From CAIJNA01 sp964516815 (lineage in GTDB: Bacteria > Campylobacterota > Campylobacteria > Campylobacterales > Arcobacteraceae): a DNA stretch of 64,000 bases. The translations under genes were made by a program, and so were the position numbers. The notes below the pieces were generated by a model. The model did no database searches and was not told the DNA's origin. It saw only the letters and a list, made by a program, of their open reading frames with translations. This document shows positions 46,693 to 55,387 of the stretch, piece after piece. Location: NCBI GenBank assembly GCA_964516815.1, contig CAZEXK010000002.1:42185-106184 (forward strand). The letters are read 5' to 3'. Position 1 is the first letter of the stretch. Each line of letters begins with the position of its first letter.

Positions 46693-48846
46693 TTAATTAT
46701 CCTTTTGAAGAGATTTTATAACTTGGTTTTTGGGACCATCTGCTATTATTTTACCATCGTGCATAATAATAACACGATCAACTAATGCCAATATTGAAAC
46801 TTTATGAGTCATAATTATTACTGTTTTATCTTGAACAACTGTTTTCATATTTTTAATAAATTCTTTTTCAGTTTGTATGTCCATGGAGTTTGTAGGTTCA
46901 TCCATCATAAGGCAACTTGGATTTGAAATTAAAGCACGAGCTAATGTAATAGATTGCCTTTCACCTCCACTTAGGCCACTTCCTCTTTCCCCTACTAATA
47001 AGTCAAAGCCTGATTCATGTTTTGATAAAAATTTATCCAAACCAGCTATTTTTGAAGCTCTAATTAAATCTTCATCAGTAGCAAAGCTTTCACCTATTGT
47101 AATATTGTCTTTAATAGAACCTAAAAATAAAAAAGGCTCTTGTGGAACATATCCTATTGAAGAACGTAAATCTACTGGATCAATTTGTCTAATTTCTGTA
47201 CCATCATACATAATTGAACCACTAGTTGGTGTGTATAAATTCATTATAAGTTTAGATAGTGTAGATTTTCCAGATCCAATTTTACCTAAAATGGCTACTT
47301 TTTCACCTTCTTTAATTGTCAAGTTAATATTATCTAGGGCTTTAAAGTTTTGATCTTTATATGAAAACATTACATTCTTAAAAGATATGTTTCCTTTTAG
47401 GTTAGGTCTTGATAAGTATACTTTATCATTTCTTTCAACTTCCATAGCCATTATTTCATTTATATTGTTAAATGACAATACTGTTCTATCATATCTTATA
47501 AGCATACCTACTATTTGTGATACAGGTGATATTACTCTTCCATTTAACATCATGGCAGCTATAATAGCACCCATAGTCATATCACCGCTACTAGCTAAAC
47601 TAACACCTAAAATAACAATAGCTATATTTGACAGTTGTCCAATAAATGCAGTAAAATATGTTACTGTTTGTGAAATATGTTGTGATTTTTCATTATAATA
47701 ACTTGTTTGATTTAAAGAACTTTCGTATTGAGTTTTCATTCTATTTTGACCACGTACAACTTTTATAATTTCAAGTCCAGATACTGTTTCACTTAATGCA
47801 GTCATTTTTATTTGATCATATTTAGCTGATACTTCAATTATATTTCTAATAGGACTTTGCATGTACCATGAAAAAGAAAATACTATAATTACAGTAAAAA
47901 TAGATATCCATCCAACTGCACCACCAATAAAAAATATTAATGCAATAAATATAAATATAAATGGTAAGTCAACTATCGTTGCAATTGTAGCAGTAGAAAA
48001 AAATTCTCTTACACTTTCAAAGGATTGTAATCTACTTAAAAACATACCAGTTGAACTTGGCTTTTCTTCTATTCTAATATTAAGTAGGTGCTCAAATATT
48101 TTATTTGACATAATAATATCAGCTTTTTTATTTGCAAGTCCTAAATAAGTACTTCTTATCATTTTTAATATAAAATCAAAAACCATAACAATAAATATAC
48201 CAATAGCTAGTACCCACAATGTTTCTATCGCATTATTTGGCAGTACTCTATCATATACATTCATTGTAAACATTGGAGTTGCTATTACAAATAAATTAAT
48301 AAAAATAGCAGCTAGTGCTACTTTTACATAAATTGGCTTATTCTTTTTCAATGCACCAAAAAACCAATTTTTTGGATTGTCAATATTTATATCTGCATGT
48401 AACTTATTTTTAAATTGATAGTCATTTTTTACAAATACAATACTATTAGTGTATTCTTCTCTTACTTTATCAATAGATAAAATTGTTTCACCATCAAAAC
48501 CTGGTAGTATTACTTTGGCTTTGTTATTTTTGAAGTCTAGTTCTAAAAGAATACATGATCTATTATCATTTAGTATCAATAAAGCTGGTAATGACAATTG
48601 AGATATTTCTTCTAATTTACGGGTTTGTATTTTACTAATTAAACCAATTCTAGAAGATGATTTTAAAAATGATTTTAAATTTAAAACATCGTTGTTTCCC
48701 TTTAAGCCATAGACTAAAGAATCTTTTGATACAGTTTTGTTATGGAATTTAGTTAAAAAAACCAAGCATTCTAGATATGTATCGGTACGTCTTTTTTCAA
48801 TGAATTCGTTTGTTTGTGGGGGAGTGGTTGTGTTTTCTTCTTGCAA
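46693..48846 (-). CDS. LapB-type ABC exporter of type I secretion
   Basis: 717-residue ABC transporter. The N-terminal C39-like domain (1-135) lacks the catalytic Cys: the DCG-type site reads RTDTYLECL, with Thr23 at the Cys position, and no catalytic His is visible, so it is a peptidase-like docking domain as in LapB and HlyB. Six membrane helices (about 170-430) follow. The nucleotide-binding domain has GKIGSGKSTLSKLI (Walker A), LSGGERQSI (signature), CLMMDEPTNSMD (Walker B) and MTHKVSILAL (H loop). It would export the large adhesin encoded at 55.4 kb. It lies between the TolC-OmpA and HlyD genes with 7 bp and 3 bp spacing. Confidence 0.93.
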   Translation of the reverse strand: MQEENTTTPPQTNEFIEKRRTDTYLECLVFLTKFHNKTVSKDSLVYGLKGNNDVLNLKSFLKSSSRIGLISKIQTRKLEEISQLSLPALLILNDNRSCILLELDFKNNKAKVILPGFDGETILSIDKVREEYTNSIVFVKNDYQFKNKLHADINIDNPKNWFFGALKKNKPIYVKVALAAIFINLFVIATPMFTMNVYDRVLPNNAIETLWVLAIGIFIVMVFDFILKMIRSTYLGLANKKADIIMSNKIFEHLLNIRIEEKPSSTGMFLSRLQSFESVREFFSTATIATIVDLPFIFIFIALIFFIGGAVGWISIFTVIIVFSFSWYMQSPIRNIIEVSAKYDQIKMTALSETVSGLEIIKVVRGQNRMKTQYESSLNQTSYYNEKSQHISQTVTYFTAFIGQLSNIAIVILGVSLASSGDMTMGAIIAAMMLNGRVISPVSQIVGMLIRYDRTVLSFNNINEIMAMEVERNDKVYLSRPNLKGNISFKNVMFSYKDQNFKALDNINLTIKEGEKVAILGKIGSGKSTLSKLIMNLYTPTSGSIMYDGTEIRQIDPVDLRSSIGYVPQEPFLFLGSIKDNITIGESFATDEDLIRASKIAGLDKFLSKHESGFDLLVGERGSGLSGGERQSITLARALISNPSCLMMDEPTNSMDIQTEKEFIKNMKTVVQDKTVIIMTHKVSILALVDRVIIMHDGKIIADGPKNQVIKSLQKDN

Positions 48847-48853
48847 GTTAATA

Positions 48854-50713
48854 CTACTGCAGTAATTTTATTACTATTCTTCTCGATGCTTCATAATTTT
48901 CAGAACCATCACTATAATAAATAAAGTCTTTTGCACCCATTGGTCTTGATATTAATTTTCTGGAGATTTGATTTACATCAAAGCCTTCCATTTGTGCTTT
49001 TTTTAATAAATATTCTTTGAGAAGTTTAATTCTTTTTTCTGAAAGTTTATAGTTGGCATAATCTTTTTCACTTTGAGTATTTTTACTTCTGTACTCAGAT
49101 GAAGTATAAGCTCTTAACTCTACTGAATTTATTGAATTTCCGTGTTGACTTAACAAACTTAACAACTGCGTAGATATGTCATCAAGTTTAGATTGAAAAG
49201 AAGTCTTACTTTTTTTACCTTGACCAAACAATGATGTACCTATAGGTAATGTTATTGTTAAATCATCAAGGTTAATTGAATCACCAAATACTTCTAAGTC
49301 TTCATTATGATTTTCTACAGGAACAGGAAGTGGTTCAATTAATTCTTCGTTTTGACTTACTAAGTTGTTTAAATCATCACCTGGAACATCTTTTTTTATA
49401 ATTAAGTTTTCAATTTTATTTGCTTCTGTACATTGATTTGCATTATCAGCTAAAATTGTTTTTGTCAAAATAGATAAGCTTTTTAATAATGAATAATAGT
49501 TTTCAAAATGTTTCATTTCTTGATTTATAAGTTGTTCTTGTGTTTTTACAATTTTAGTTTGACTTGATAAAACGTTTAAAAATGTTTTTGTTCCATCTTC
49601 TAGTTGATTTCTTGTAACTTCTAAAATTTTTTCTTCAGTAGTAAGAACTTCATTTAGATTTAATACTCTTTTTTTAGATATTTCGTACAATTTATATGCT
49701 ACAGTTGTTTCTTCTATTAGATTTTTTTTAATTTGTTCTAATTTTTTTTGTTCTTGAAGTAAAATTAATTTTTCTTTTTCTTTTACTCCTGAATCTTTAC
49801 CACCATTATATAAATTCCAATTTAAATCAACTTGTCCACTTAACTCTTTTTGATTTCCTTGCTCAACTAAAACTAAGTCATTATCAAAACTTGCATCAAG
49901 TTTTAATTCTACTATTGGTTTATATGTTGATGTAGCTTGCACTAAAAGGCTTTTTTGTTGTTTGATGATTGATTTTTGCTCATTTATAGCTGAACTATTT
50001 TCTAATGAATATTCTATTGCTTGACTTAACGAACCTGGAATATATTCATTGTGTATAGTTGGGGTACATAAAGCAGAGTTTGGTACTAAGCTAGTAATAT
50101 TAACAAATTTTGAATATGCTCTAGCATAATTCTCATCTTTGGTTAATGCTGCATCCCTTGCGTTACCAATTAAAGATTCTGTAGTTTTAGTTTCTAAAAT
50201 TTGTCCACTAATCTCTTCTTGGTCTTTAGCAATTTTTAGTGCTTTTTCATGTTCATCTAAACTGTGTTTTGCAATTTGTTTGATACTTTGTGCTGCAAAT
50301 AAATCTAAAAATTGTTTACTTGCTTGCATTACAATTTCTTCATTTTTTCCAATAGTATTATATTTTGAATTTTCATAGTCGTATTTTGCTATATCTACAC
50401 TTGAAGATTGATTTGAACCATCATACAATAACTGTTTAAGAGATAAAGTAGAACGATGACCATCTTTTTTTATCCAAGATTTATCATCATCTTTGGTTTG
50501 TGATTTTTCAAGATACCAATTCAAATCAACAGTAGGATAATAACCTGATTTTTCAATATCCATATTAAGCAATTTTGATTTTGTTTTTAAATTATTTACC
50601 ATAATATCAGTATTATTTTTGATAGTTTCCTTAATAGTGTTATTTAAAGTCAGGGCATTCAATGAGCATGTAATTGAAGCTGATATTAGTAACGTCCTGT
50701 ATATACTGTGCAT
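48854..50713 (-). CDS. TolC-like outer-membrane protein with C-terminal OmpA-like domain
   Basis: 619 residues: signal peptide (about 1-20), a TolC/LapE-type outer membrane efflux domain of two repeats of coiled helices (about 25-440), an acidic linker (about 450-490), and an OmpA-like peptidoglycan-binding domain (about 500-619) with YKLSEKRIKLL and EASRRIVIKLL. Family members usually keep these as separate proteins; here they are joined. The OmpA part should anchor the exporter to the cell wall. First gene of the minus-strand operon, with AAAGGA before its ATG. Confidence 0.88.
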   Translation of the reverse strand: MHSIYRTLLISASITCSLNALTLNNTIKETIKNNTDIMVNNLKTKSKLLNMDIEKSGYYPTVDLNWYLEKSQTKDDDKSWIKKDGHRSTLSLKQLLYDGSNQSSSVDIAKYDYENSKYNTIGKNEEIVMQASKQFLDLFAAQSIKQIAKHSLDEHEKALKIAKDQEEISGQILETKTTESLIGNARDAALTKDENYARAYSKFVNITSLVPNSALCTPTIHNEYIPGSLSQAIEYSLENSSAINEQKSIIKQQKSLLVQATSTYKPIVELKLDASFDNDLVLVEQGNQKELSGQVDLNWNLYNGGKDSGVKEKEKLILLQEQKKLEQIKKNLIEETTVAYKLYEISKKRVLNLNEVLTTEEKILEVTRNQLEDGTKTFLNVLSSQTKIVKTQEQLINQEMKHFENYYSLLKSLSILTKTILADNANQCTEANKIENLIIKKDVPGDDLNNLVSQNEELIEPLPVPVENHNEDLEVFGDSINLDDLTITLPIGTSLFGQGKKSKTSFQSKLDDISTQLLSLLSQHGNSINSVELRAYTSSEYRSKNTQSEKDYANYKLSEKRIKLLKEYLLKKAQMEGFDVNQISRKLISRPMGAKDFIYYSDGSENYEASRRIVIKLLQ

Positions 50714-50741
50714 ATTTTTCCTTTTTCATTTATTTCGTGAA

Positions 50742-50750
50742 GTATAACAT
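50742..50750 (-). promoter_or_regulatory. Extended -10 promoter for the secretion operon
   Basis: On the minus strand TGTTATACT (TG-N-TATACT) places the start about 22 bp before the TolC-OmpA ATG, leaving a short leader with AAAGGA. It is back to back with the regulator promoter at 50798. Confidence 0.45.
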
Positions 50751-50797
50751 AATATTTTCTAAAAACAAACAATTATTGATACTTATTTACATTTAGG

Positions 50798-50803
50798 TAT
50801 ACT
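50798..50803 (+). promoter_or_regulatory. -10 box directly before the response regulator
   Basis: TATACT ends only 5 bp before the ATG, so a transcript starting six to seven bases after it would begin at or next to the ATG, i.e. a leaderless mRNA. No purine-rich ribosome-binding site is visible between the box and the start. Confidence 0.35.
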
Positions 50804-50808
50804 TTTAT

Positions 50809-51528
50809 ATGGAAAATGTATTAAAAACTAATAAAAAATGTGAAACTGTATTAAAAACACTAAATATAATGTATATTGATGATAATATTGATTTTATAGA
50901 AAACCTTACAAATATTGTTAAAAATAAATCAAAGTATTTTTATACAGCAATGAATTTTGCAGGTGCAGTTGAAATTTATAACAATCATAAAATTGATGTT
51001 ATATTACTTGAACTAATAATAGCAAATAAAAATAGTATCGAATTTATTAAAAAAATTAGAAATATAAATGTTGATATACCTATAATCATAATATCTTCAT
51101 GTAATGATGCAAATGTAATTAAACAATTAATAGGTTTAAAATTGACTGCTTTTATAGCTAAACCAATAAAATTAAATTTATTAAAAGAAGCTCTTTATTC
51201 CAGTGCGTATGAAATACTTTTAAAAGGTTTATATAATGTAAGATTTAACAACAACACAATATATAATGTAACAAAAAAAATGTTAACTAAAGATAGTATA
51301 AATATTGAGCTTACTACACATGAGATATTATTTTTAGATGCTCTTATATCGAATAGACATCAAGTTCTTTCATCAGAGATGTATAAAGAATTAATTTGGC
51401 ATGATTCTTATGGAAAAACAGATGCAGCTCTTAAGTCACTGCTTAATAGGTTAAGAAAAAAAATTGGAAAAAGTTCTATTAAAACTACGTCTGGTTTAGG
51501 TTATAGGTTGGTATTGCAAGATGAATAA
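50809..51528 (+). CDS. OmpR-type response regulator with Glu at the phospho-acceptor site
   Basis: 239 residues: receiver domain (about 15-130) and winged-helix DNA-binding domain (about 140-236) with TDAALKSLLNRLRKKIG and TTSGLGYRLV, the OmpR/PhoB effector signature. The receiver keeps the acidic pair (Asp24, Asp25) and Lys118 (AKPI), but the acceptor position, five residues after Asp63 in KIDVILLEL, is Glu68 instead of Asp. Glu at this site often mimics the phosphorylated state, so it may be constitutively active or signal-blind. No histidine kinase gene is adjacent. It overlaps lapG by 8 bp and is divergent from the secretion operon, which it may control. Confidence 0.85.
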   Translation: MENVLKTNKKCETVLKTLNIMYIDDNIDFIENLTNIVKNKSKYFYTAMNFAGAVEIYNNHKIDVILLELIIANKNSIEFIKKIRNINVDIPIIIISSCNDANVIKQLIGLKLTAFIAKPIKLNLLKEALYSSAYEILLKGLYNVRFNNNTIYNVTKKMLTKDSINIELTTHEILFLDALISNRHQVLSSEMYKELIWHDSYGKTDAALKSLLNRLRKKIGKSSIKTTSGLGYRLVLQDE

Positions 51529-52153
51529 ACTATTTTTTATTTTTACATTTTTTTTGATAAATTCGCTTAATGCGTTTACAGACTTTAGTAAAAATGAATT
51601 AAATAGTGTTAAATCAAGTTATGGAGATAAAGCACATAAAAGAGTTGTATTATTAAAAAGTATAATAAATAAATCAAGTAAGGCAAAAGATTTACAAAAA
51701 TTAAAATTAATAAATACTTTTTTTAATACAATTAAATATAAAACTGATATAAAACATTGGAAAGCAAGTGATTACTGGGCTATACCATTTGAAATGATAG
51801 GAACAGCAGCTGGTGATTGTGAAGATTATGCTATTGCTAAATATTTCTCACTTATCAAATCTGGTGTTAATTCTAATAAACTTAGAATAGCTTATGTAAA
51901 ATTAAAAAAAAGAAGAACTAAATTTGAAGAAGCACATATGGTTTTGTTGTATATTCATAAACCAAATTCTGTGCCAATTGTTTTAGATAATGTTAATAAG
52001 AGGTTGACTTTAGCATCAAAAAGAAAAGATTTAAAATTGATTTATAGTTTTAACGCTTCTGGATTATGGAAAGCAAAAAATAAAGGTTCAAGTCAAAAAA
52101 GAGTTGGAAAAAACAAATTAGTAAAATGGAAAAAATTAGTTAATAAATTATAA
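51521..52153 (+). CDS. lapG: Periplasmic cysteine protease LapG
   Basis: 210 residues with an N-terminal signal (about 1-18). The BTLCP triad is complete: Cys100 in AAGDCEDYAI, His139 in EEAHMVLLYI, Asp156 in IVLDNVNK. HWKASDYWAIPFEMIG matches the LapG segment before the cysteine, and Asp99/Glu101/Asp102 match its calcium site. In the Lap system LapG removes the N-terminal retention part of the adhesin and lets it leave the cell surface, unless held by LapD. It overlaps the regulator by 8 bp and lapD follows after 9 bp. Confidence 0.93.
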   Translation: MNKLFFIFTFFLINSLNAFTDFSKNELNSVKSSYGDKAHKRVVLLKSIINKSSKAKDLQKLKLINTFFNTIKYKTDIKHWKASDYWAIPFEMIGTAAGDCEDYAIAKYFSLIKSGVNSNKLRIAYVKLKKRRTKFEEAHMVLLYIHKPNSVPIVLDNVNKRLTLASKRKDLKLIYSFNASGLWKAKNKGSSQKRVGKNKLVKWKKLVNKL

Positions 52154-52162
52154 GGGAAAAAA

Positions 52163-54352
52163 ATGACATTATCAAAACAATTATTTACAATAATCAGTTT
52201 TATATTTATAATAATATTTGTTGGTAATTTTGTGATTACTGTAAATAACACAAAAGAATATCTAGAACAAGAATCAACAACAAAGGCTAAAGACACAGCA
52301 GTATCTTTGGGTATGATTTTAAAAGGATTCATAGCAAATAAAAAAGATCCAGAAATACAATCAACAATTAATGTAATTGCAGATAGTGGGTTTTACAGTT
52401 CAATTGTACTAAAAGATTTGTTTTTTACATTTACAGATAAAGAATTAATCCAATCAAGTGATCAATTACAAACATTTGACTGGCAAATCAGTGAAGTAAA
52501 AGCACATAATAATGTTGGAACAATATCAATTAGTAATGATGAAGAATTATTAAACGAATTAAATAATTTAGAAAATATTGAAAATGAAATAGTAAACGAT
52601 ATAAAATTATCTGATAAAACGTATACTTTTATTGCTAATTCTAAAGATACTGATGATTTAATTTTAGAACTAAACTATATAGCTAATAATGGTTCAAAGG
52701 TACTGAATATTACATCTAAAATTAAACTTTCAAAAATACTTGTTAGCTCAAAAAGAAAAATTAAATTTGATGGGGTGCCACAATGGTTTATAAACTTCAT
52801 AGATATAGATATTCCTACAATGAGCAGTCAAATTAATGATGAATGGAAAAGTGTAGCTACTATTTTTGTTTCCCCAAATCCTGGAATTGCATATAAAAAA
52901 TTATATGATCAAGTTATAAGTGCTTTATATTATTCAATATTTTCATTTATTTTTACATTGATATTATTATATATATTTTTACTATTTATTTTAAAACCTT
53001 TAAATAATATAGAAAATTTAGCAAAAGAAATCTCAAAAGGCAATTATTTGCAAATAAAAAATATTCCATGGACAACTGAACTTAAAACAGTAAGTAATAC
53101 AATGAATGATATGTCAAGAAAAATTGAGAATATTATAAATAAACTAAACACAAATATTCAAAATATGAATGATAAGTTAAATATTGATAAGCTTACAAAG
53201 CTTCCTCTAAAACAAGAATTTGAAACTGACTTGAAAAAACTATTTATGAATAATTCTAATGGATATATTTATTTAGTAAAAATCACGAATTTGATGCAAT
53301 ACTCAAAAACACACGGTGCAAAAGATGTAGATAAATTTATAATATCATTTGCTAAAATATTGAGTGATTTACCAAAAGGAAAAGCTTATAGATTTTTTGG
53401 TTCTGAATTTTTAATTATTTTTAATAATATAAGTGAAGAAGAAAATAAAAAAATTGTCCTAAAATTACAAAGTGATTTAGATGCACTTTCAAAAGAACTT
53501 GATTTAATGAATATTGCAAACACTGGAATAATTACATTTGATAAATATGACACAAATACTAGTATATTATCAAACGCAAGTGAAGCATATGAAATGGCAA
53601 AACAAGTAGGTCCTAATAGTACATATATAAAAGAAAAAGACGAAAACAGCATGGATTCAATGAAATGGAGAGAGTTAGTTTTTGATATAATTGATAATAA
53701 TAAGATATTACTTGAATATATAGGTACAGTAAATAAAGATGATAAAAATCCAATACAAGAAGCATTTACAAAAGTTTTAGATGATAATAACAATGCCTTG
53801 GCTATTGGAACATTTTTATCAGTTGCTCAAGAAAACAATTTAGCAATAAAATTTGATAAACTAGTTATATCTACAGTAATAAAATATATAAGTACAAATA
53901 AAATTTCACATCAAATCATGGTAAACTTATCAATGCAGTCAATTCTGGATGTTAATTTTTTAGATTTTTTAAAAAATATTTTAAGTACAAACAAAGACAT
54001 AAGTAAAAATCTTGTCTTTTCACTTACAGCATATAGTATTGCTAGTAACAAAAAGTATATTCAAAGTTTTTGTGAAGTTATAAAACAAAACAATAGTAAT
54101 TTTATGATTAAAAGATATGATACAAAGTTTGTTAGTATTGAAGAAATGAAATATATAAAACCAACTGCTATAAGATTAGCAAGAGAATATACAAATAAAA
54201 TATATGATGATTCAAGTAAACAAGCATTGGTTGATGCTATATCAAATGCAGCACAAATAATTGATGTATCTATTTATAGTGAAAATCTCACATCAAAAGA
54301 TGATTATGATTTTCTACGTAAGTTAGATATTAATGTTTGTATGCAAGAATAA
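52163..54352 (+). CDS. lapD: c-di-GMP receptor LapD (inactive GGDEF-EAL)
   Basis: 729 residues: first membrane helix (about 7-25), periplasmic LapD/MoxY-type domain with ESTTKAKDTAVSLGMILKG, second membrane helix (about 260-280), HAMP (LKPLNNIENLAKEIS), then GGDEF-like and EAL-like domains. The GGDEF site reads FGSEF (about residues 412-416) and the EAL motif reads EAF (about 533), so neither synthesis nor hydrolysis of c-di-GMP is expected; the EAL half should bind it. In the known system c-di-GMP-bound LapD captures LapG. Lies 9 bp after lapG and 64 bp before the binding protein. Confidence 0.93.
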   Translation: MTLSKQLFTIISFIFIIIFVGNFVITVNNTKEYLEQESTTKAKDTAVSLGMILKGFIANKKDPEIQSTINVIADSGFYSSIVLKDLFFTFTDKELIQSSDQLQTFDWQISEVKAHNNVGTISISNDEELLNELNNLENIENEIVNDIKLSDKTYTFIANSKDTDDLILELNYIANNGSKVLNITSKIKLSKILVSSKRKIKFDGVPQWFINFIDIDIPTMSSQINDEWKSVATIFVSPNPGIAYKKLYDQVISALYYSIFSFIFTLILLYIFLLFILKPLNNIENLAKEISKGNYLQIKNIPWTTELKTVSNTMNDMSRKIENIINKLNTNIQNMNDKLNIDKLTKLPLKQEFETDLKKLFMNNSNGYIYLVKITNLMQYSKTHGAKDVDKFIISFAKILSDLPKGKAYRFFGSEFLIIFNNISEEENKKIVLKLQSDLDALSKELDLMNIANTGIITFDKYDTNTSILSNASEAYEMAKQVGPNSTYIKEKDENSMDSMKWRELVFDIIDNNKILLEYIGTVNKDDKNPIQEAFTKVLDDNNNALAIGTFLSVAQENNLAIKFDKLVISTVIKYISTNKISHQIMVNLSMQSILDVNFLDFLKNILSTNKDISKNLVFSLTAYSIASNKKYIQSFCEVIKQNNSNFMIKRYDTKFVSIEEMKYIKPTAIRLAREYTNKIYDDSSKQALVDAISNAAQIIDVSIYSENLTSKDDYDFLRKLDINVCMQE

Positions 54353-54386
54353 ATTTTTAAAATTAAAGTAATATTTAAATTTATTT

Positions 54387-54395
54387 TGATACAAT
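54387..54395 (+). promoter_or_regulatory. Extended -10 promoter before the binding-protein gene
   Basis: TGATACAAT (TG-N-TACAAT) lies 21 bp before the ATG of the binding protein, with AAAAAAAGG as ribosome-binding site. The gene may thus be transcribed apart from lapD. Confidence 0.4.
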
Positions 54396-54416
54396 CAAAT
54401 TAAAAAAAGGATTTAC

Positions 54417-55196
54417 ATGAAAAATATTCTAAGAATATTGATTGTAGCGTTATTTGTAAATTTTGCTTATGCCGATAAATTAAGTACAATTAAAAATAGA
54501 GGATTTATAGTTGTTGGTATAACTGAAAATTATAAACCTTTAAACTTCTTAAATAGAAACAAACAACGTGTTGGATTTGAAATTGAATTACTTGAATATA
54601 TTGCAAGAGAAATAAATGTACAAATCAAATACAAAAGAATACTGGCAACTGATATTATTCCATTAATTCAAAATAACCAAATAGATATAGCTATGGGACA
54701 TATTATACATGATAGAGCATCGGATTTAAAAATTGACTTTTCTATTACATATTTATATGATGGACAAGGAATAATTGGTAAAAAGAATAACAAAGCAAAA
54801 ACTTATAAAGCATTTCAAGGCAAAAAAATTGCTGCATTGAGCCAAAATGACAGAAGTGGTGAAATATTTGAAACTATTGAGCCTTTAGCAGAGGTAAAAT
54901 ACTTTAATAGTGAAAAAGCAATGTTAAATGCTTTGTACTCTGGACAAGTTAGTGGAATTACAACTGATTATTTAAAACTACTAAATATGTTAAAAGGAAA
55001 TACTTCTAAGTTGCAACTTATTGGAGATAATTTTACAGTAAAACCATATGCAATTGCACTAGCTCAAAATGAATCTGGATTAAGAGATGCTATTAATATA
55101 TCTATACAAAGTTTTGTTTCTAGTAAAAAGTACAATAGATTATACAAGAAATGGTTTGTAAAAATTCCATTAAAAACGCCTGAACTTTGGCTTTAA
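54417..55196 (+). CDS. Orphan amino-acid-type solute-binding protein (SBP family 3)
   Basis: 259 residues with a signal peptide ending at AYA (about 19). The family 3 pattern is clear: LSTIKNRGFIVVGITENYKPLNF, RVGFEIELLEYIAREI, QIDIAMGHIIHDRASDLKIDFS and the second-lobe ITTDYLKLL. Such proteins bind amino acids or small organic solutes in the periplasm. No permease or ATPase of a matching importer is present; instead it sits between lapD and the adhesin. A sensory role in the adhesin switch is a guess. Ordinary uptake with a distant permease is the alternative. Confidence 0.85.
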   Translation: MKNILRILIVALFVNFAYADKLSTIKNRGFIVVGITENYKPLNFLNRNKQRVGFEIELLEYIAREINVQIKYKRILATDIIPLIQNNQIDIAMGHIIHDRASDLKIDFSITYLYDGQGIIGKKNNKAKTYKAFQGKKIAALSQNDRSGEIFETIEPLAEVKYFNSEKAMLNALYSGQVSGITTDYLKLLNMLKGNTSKLQLIGDNFTVKPYAIALAQNESGLRDAINISIQSFVSSKKYNRLYKKWFVKIPLKTPELWL

Positions 55197-55212
55197 TCTG
55201 AATAAATAGCAT

Positions 55213-55249
55213 AAGAAAAAGAGAAAAACAACAACATTCTCCTTTTCTT
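55213..55249 (+). terminator. Stem-loop after the binding-protein gene
   Basis: AAGAAAAAGAGAA (55213-55225) and TTCTCCTTTTCTT (55237-55249) form a 13 bp stem with one mismatch and an 11-base loop, 16 bp after the stop. The run of T after it is short. It separates the binding-protein gene from the adhesin promoter region. The rest of the spacer (55250-55387) is AT-rich with TATAAT at 55349-55354, a candidate adhesin promoter. Confidence 0.5.
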
Positions 55250-55387
55250 AATTCTCATCTAAATTTTATAAATACTATGATTAAATCATAAGTTTGTTAC
55301 AAATTCACAAATTCATTTCAAAAAACCTATATTGATACTTTTTTTAATTATAATTTGATAATATATTTTTTAAAGAAGGAACTTAAA

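Noticed and set aside
46877..48148. Open plus-strand frames opposite the ABC exporter
   Set aside because: They are antisense to a well-supported ABC transporter and show no motif or ribosome-binding site.
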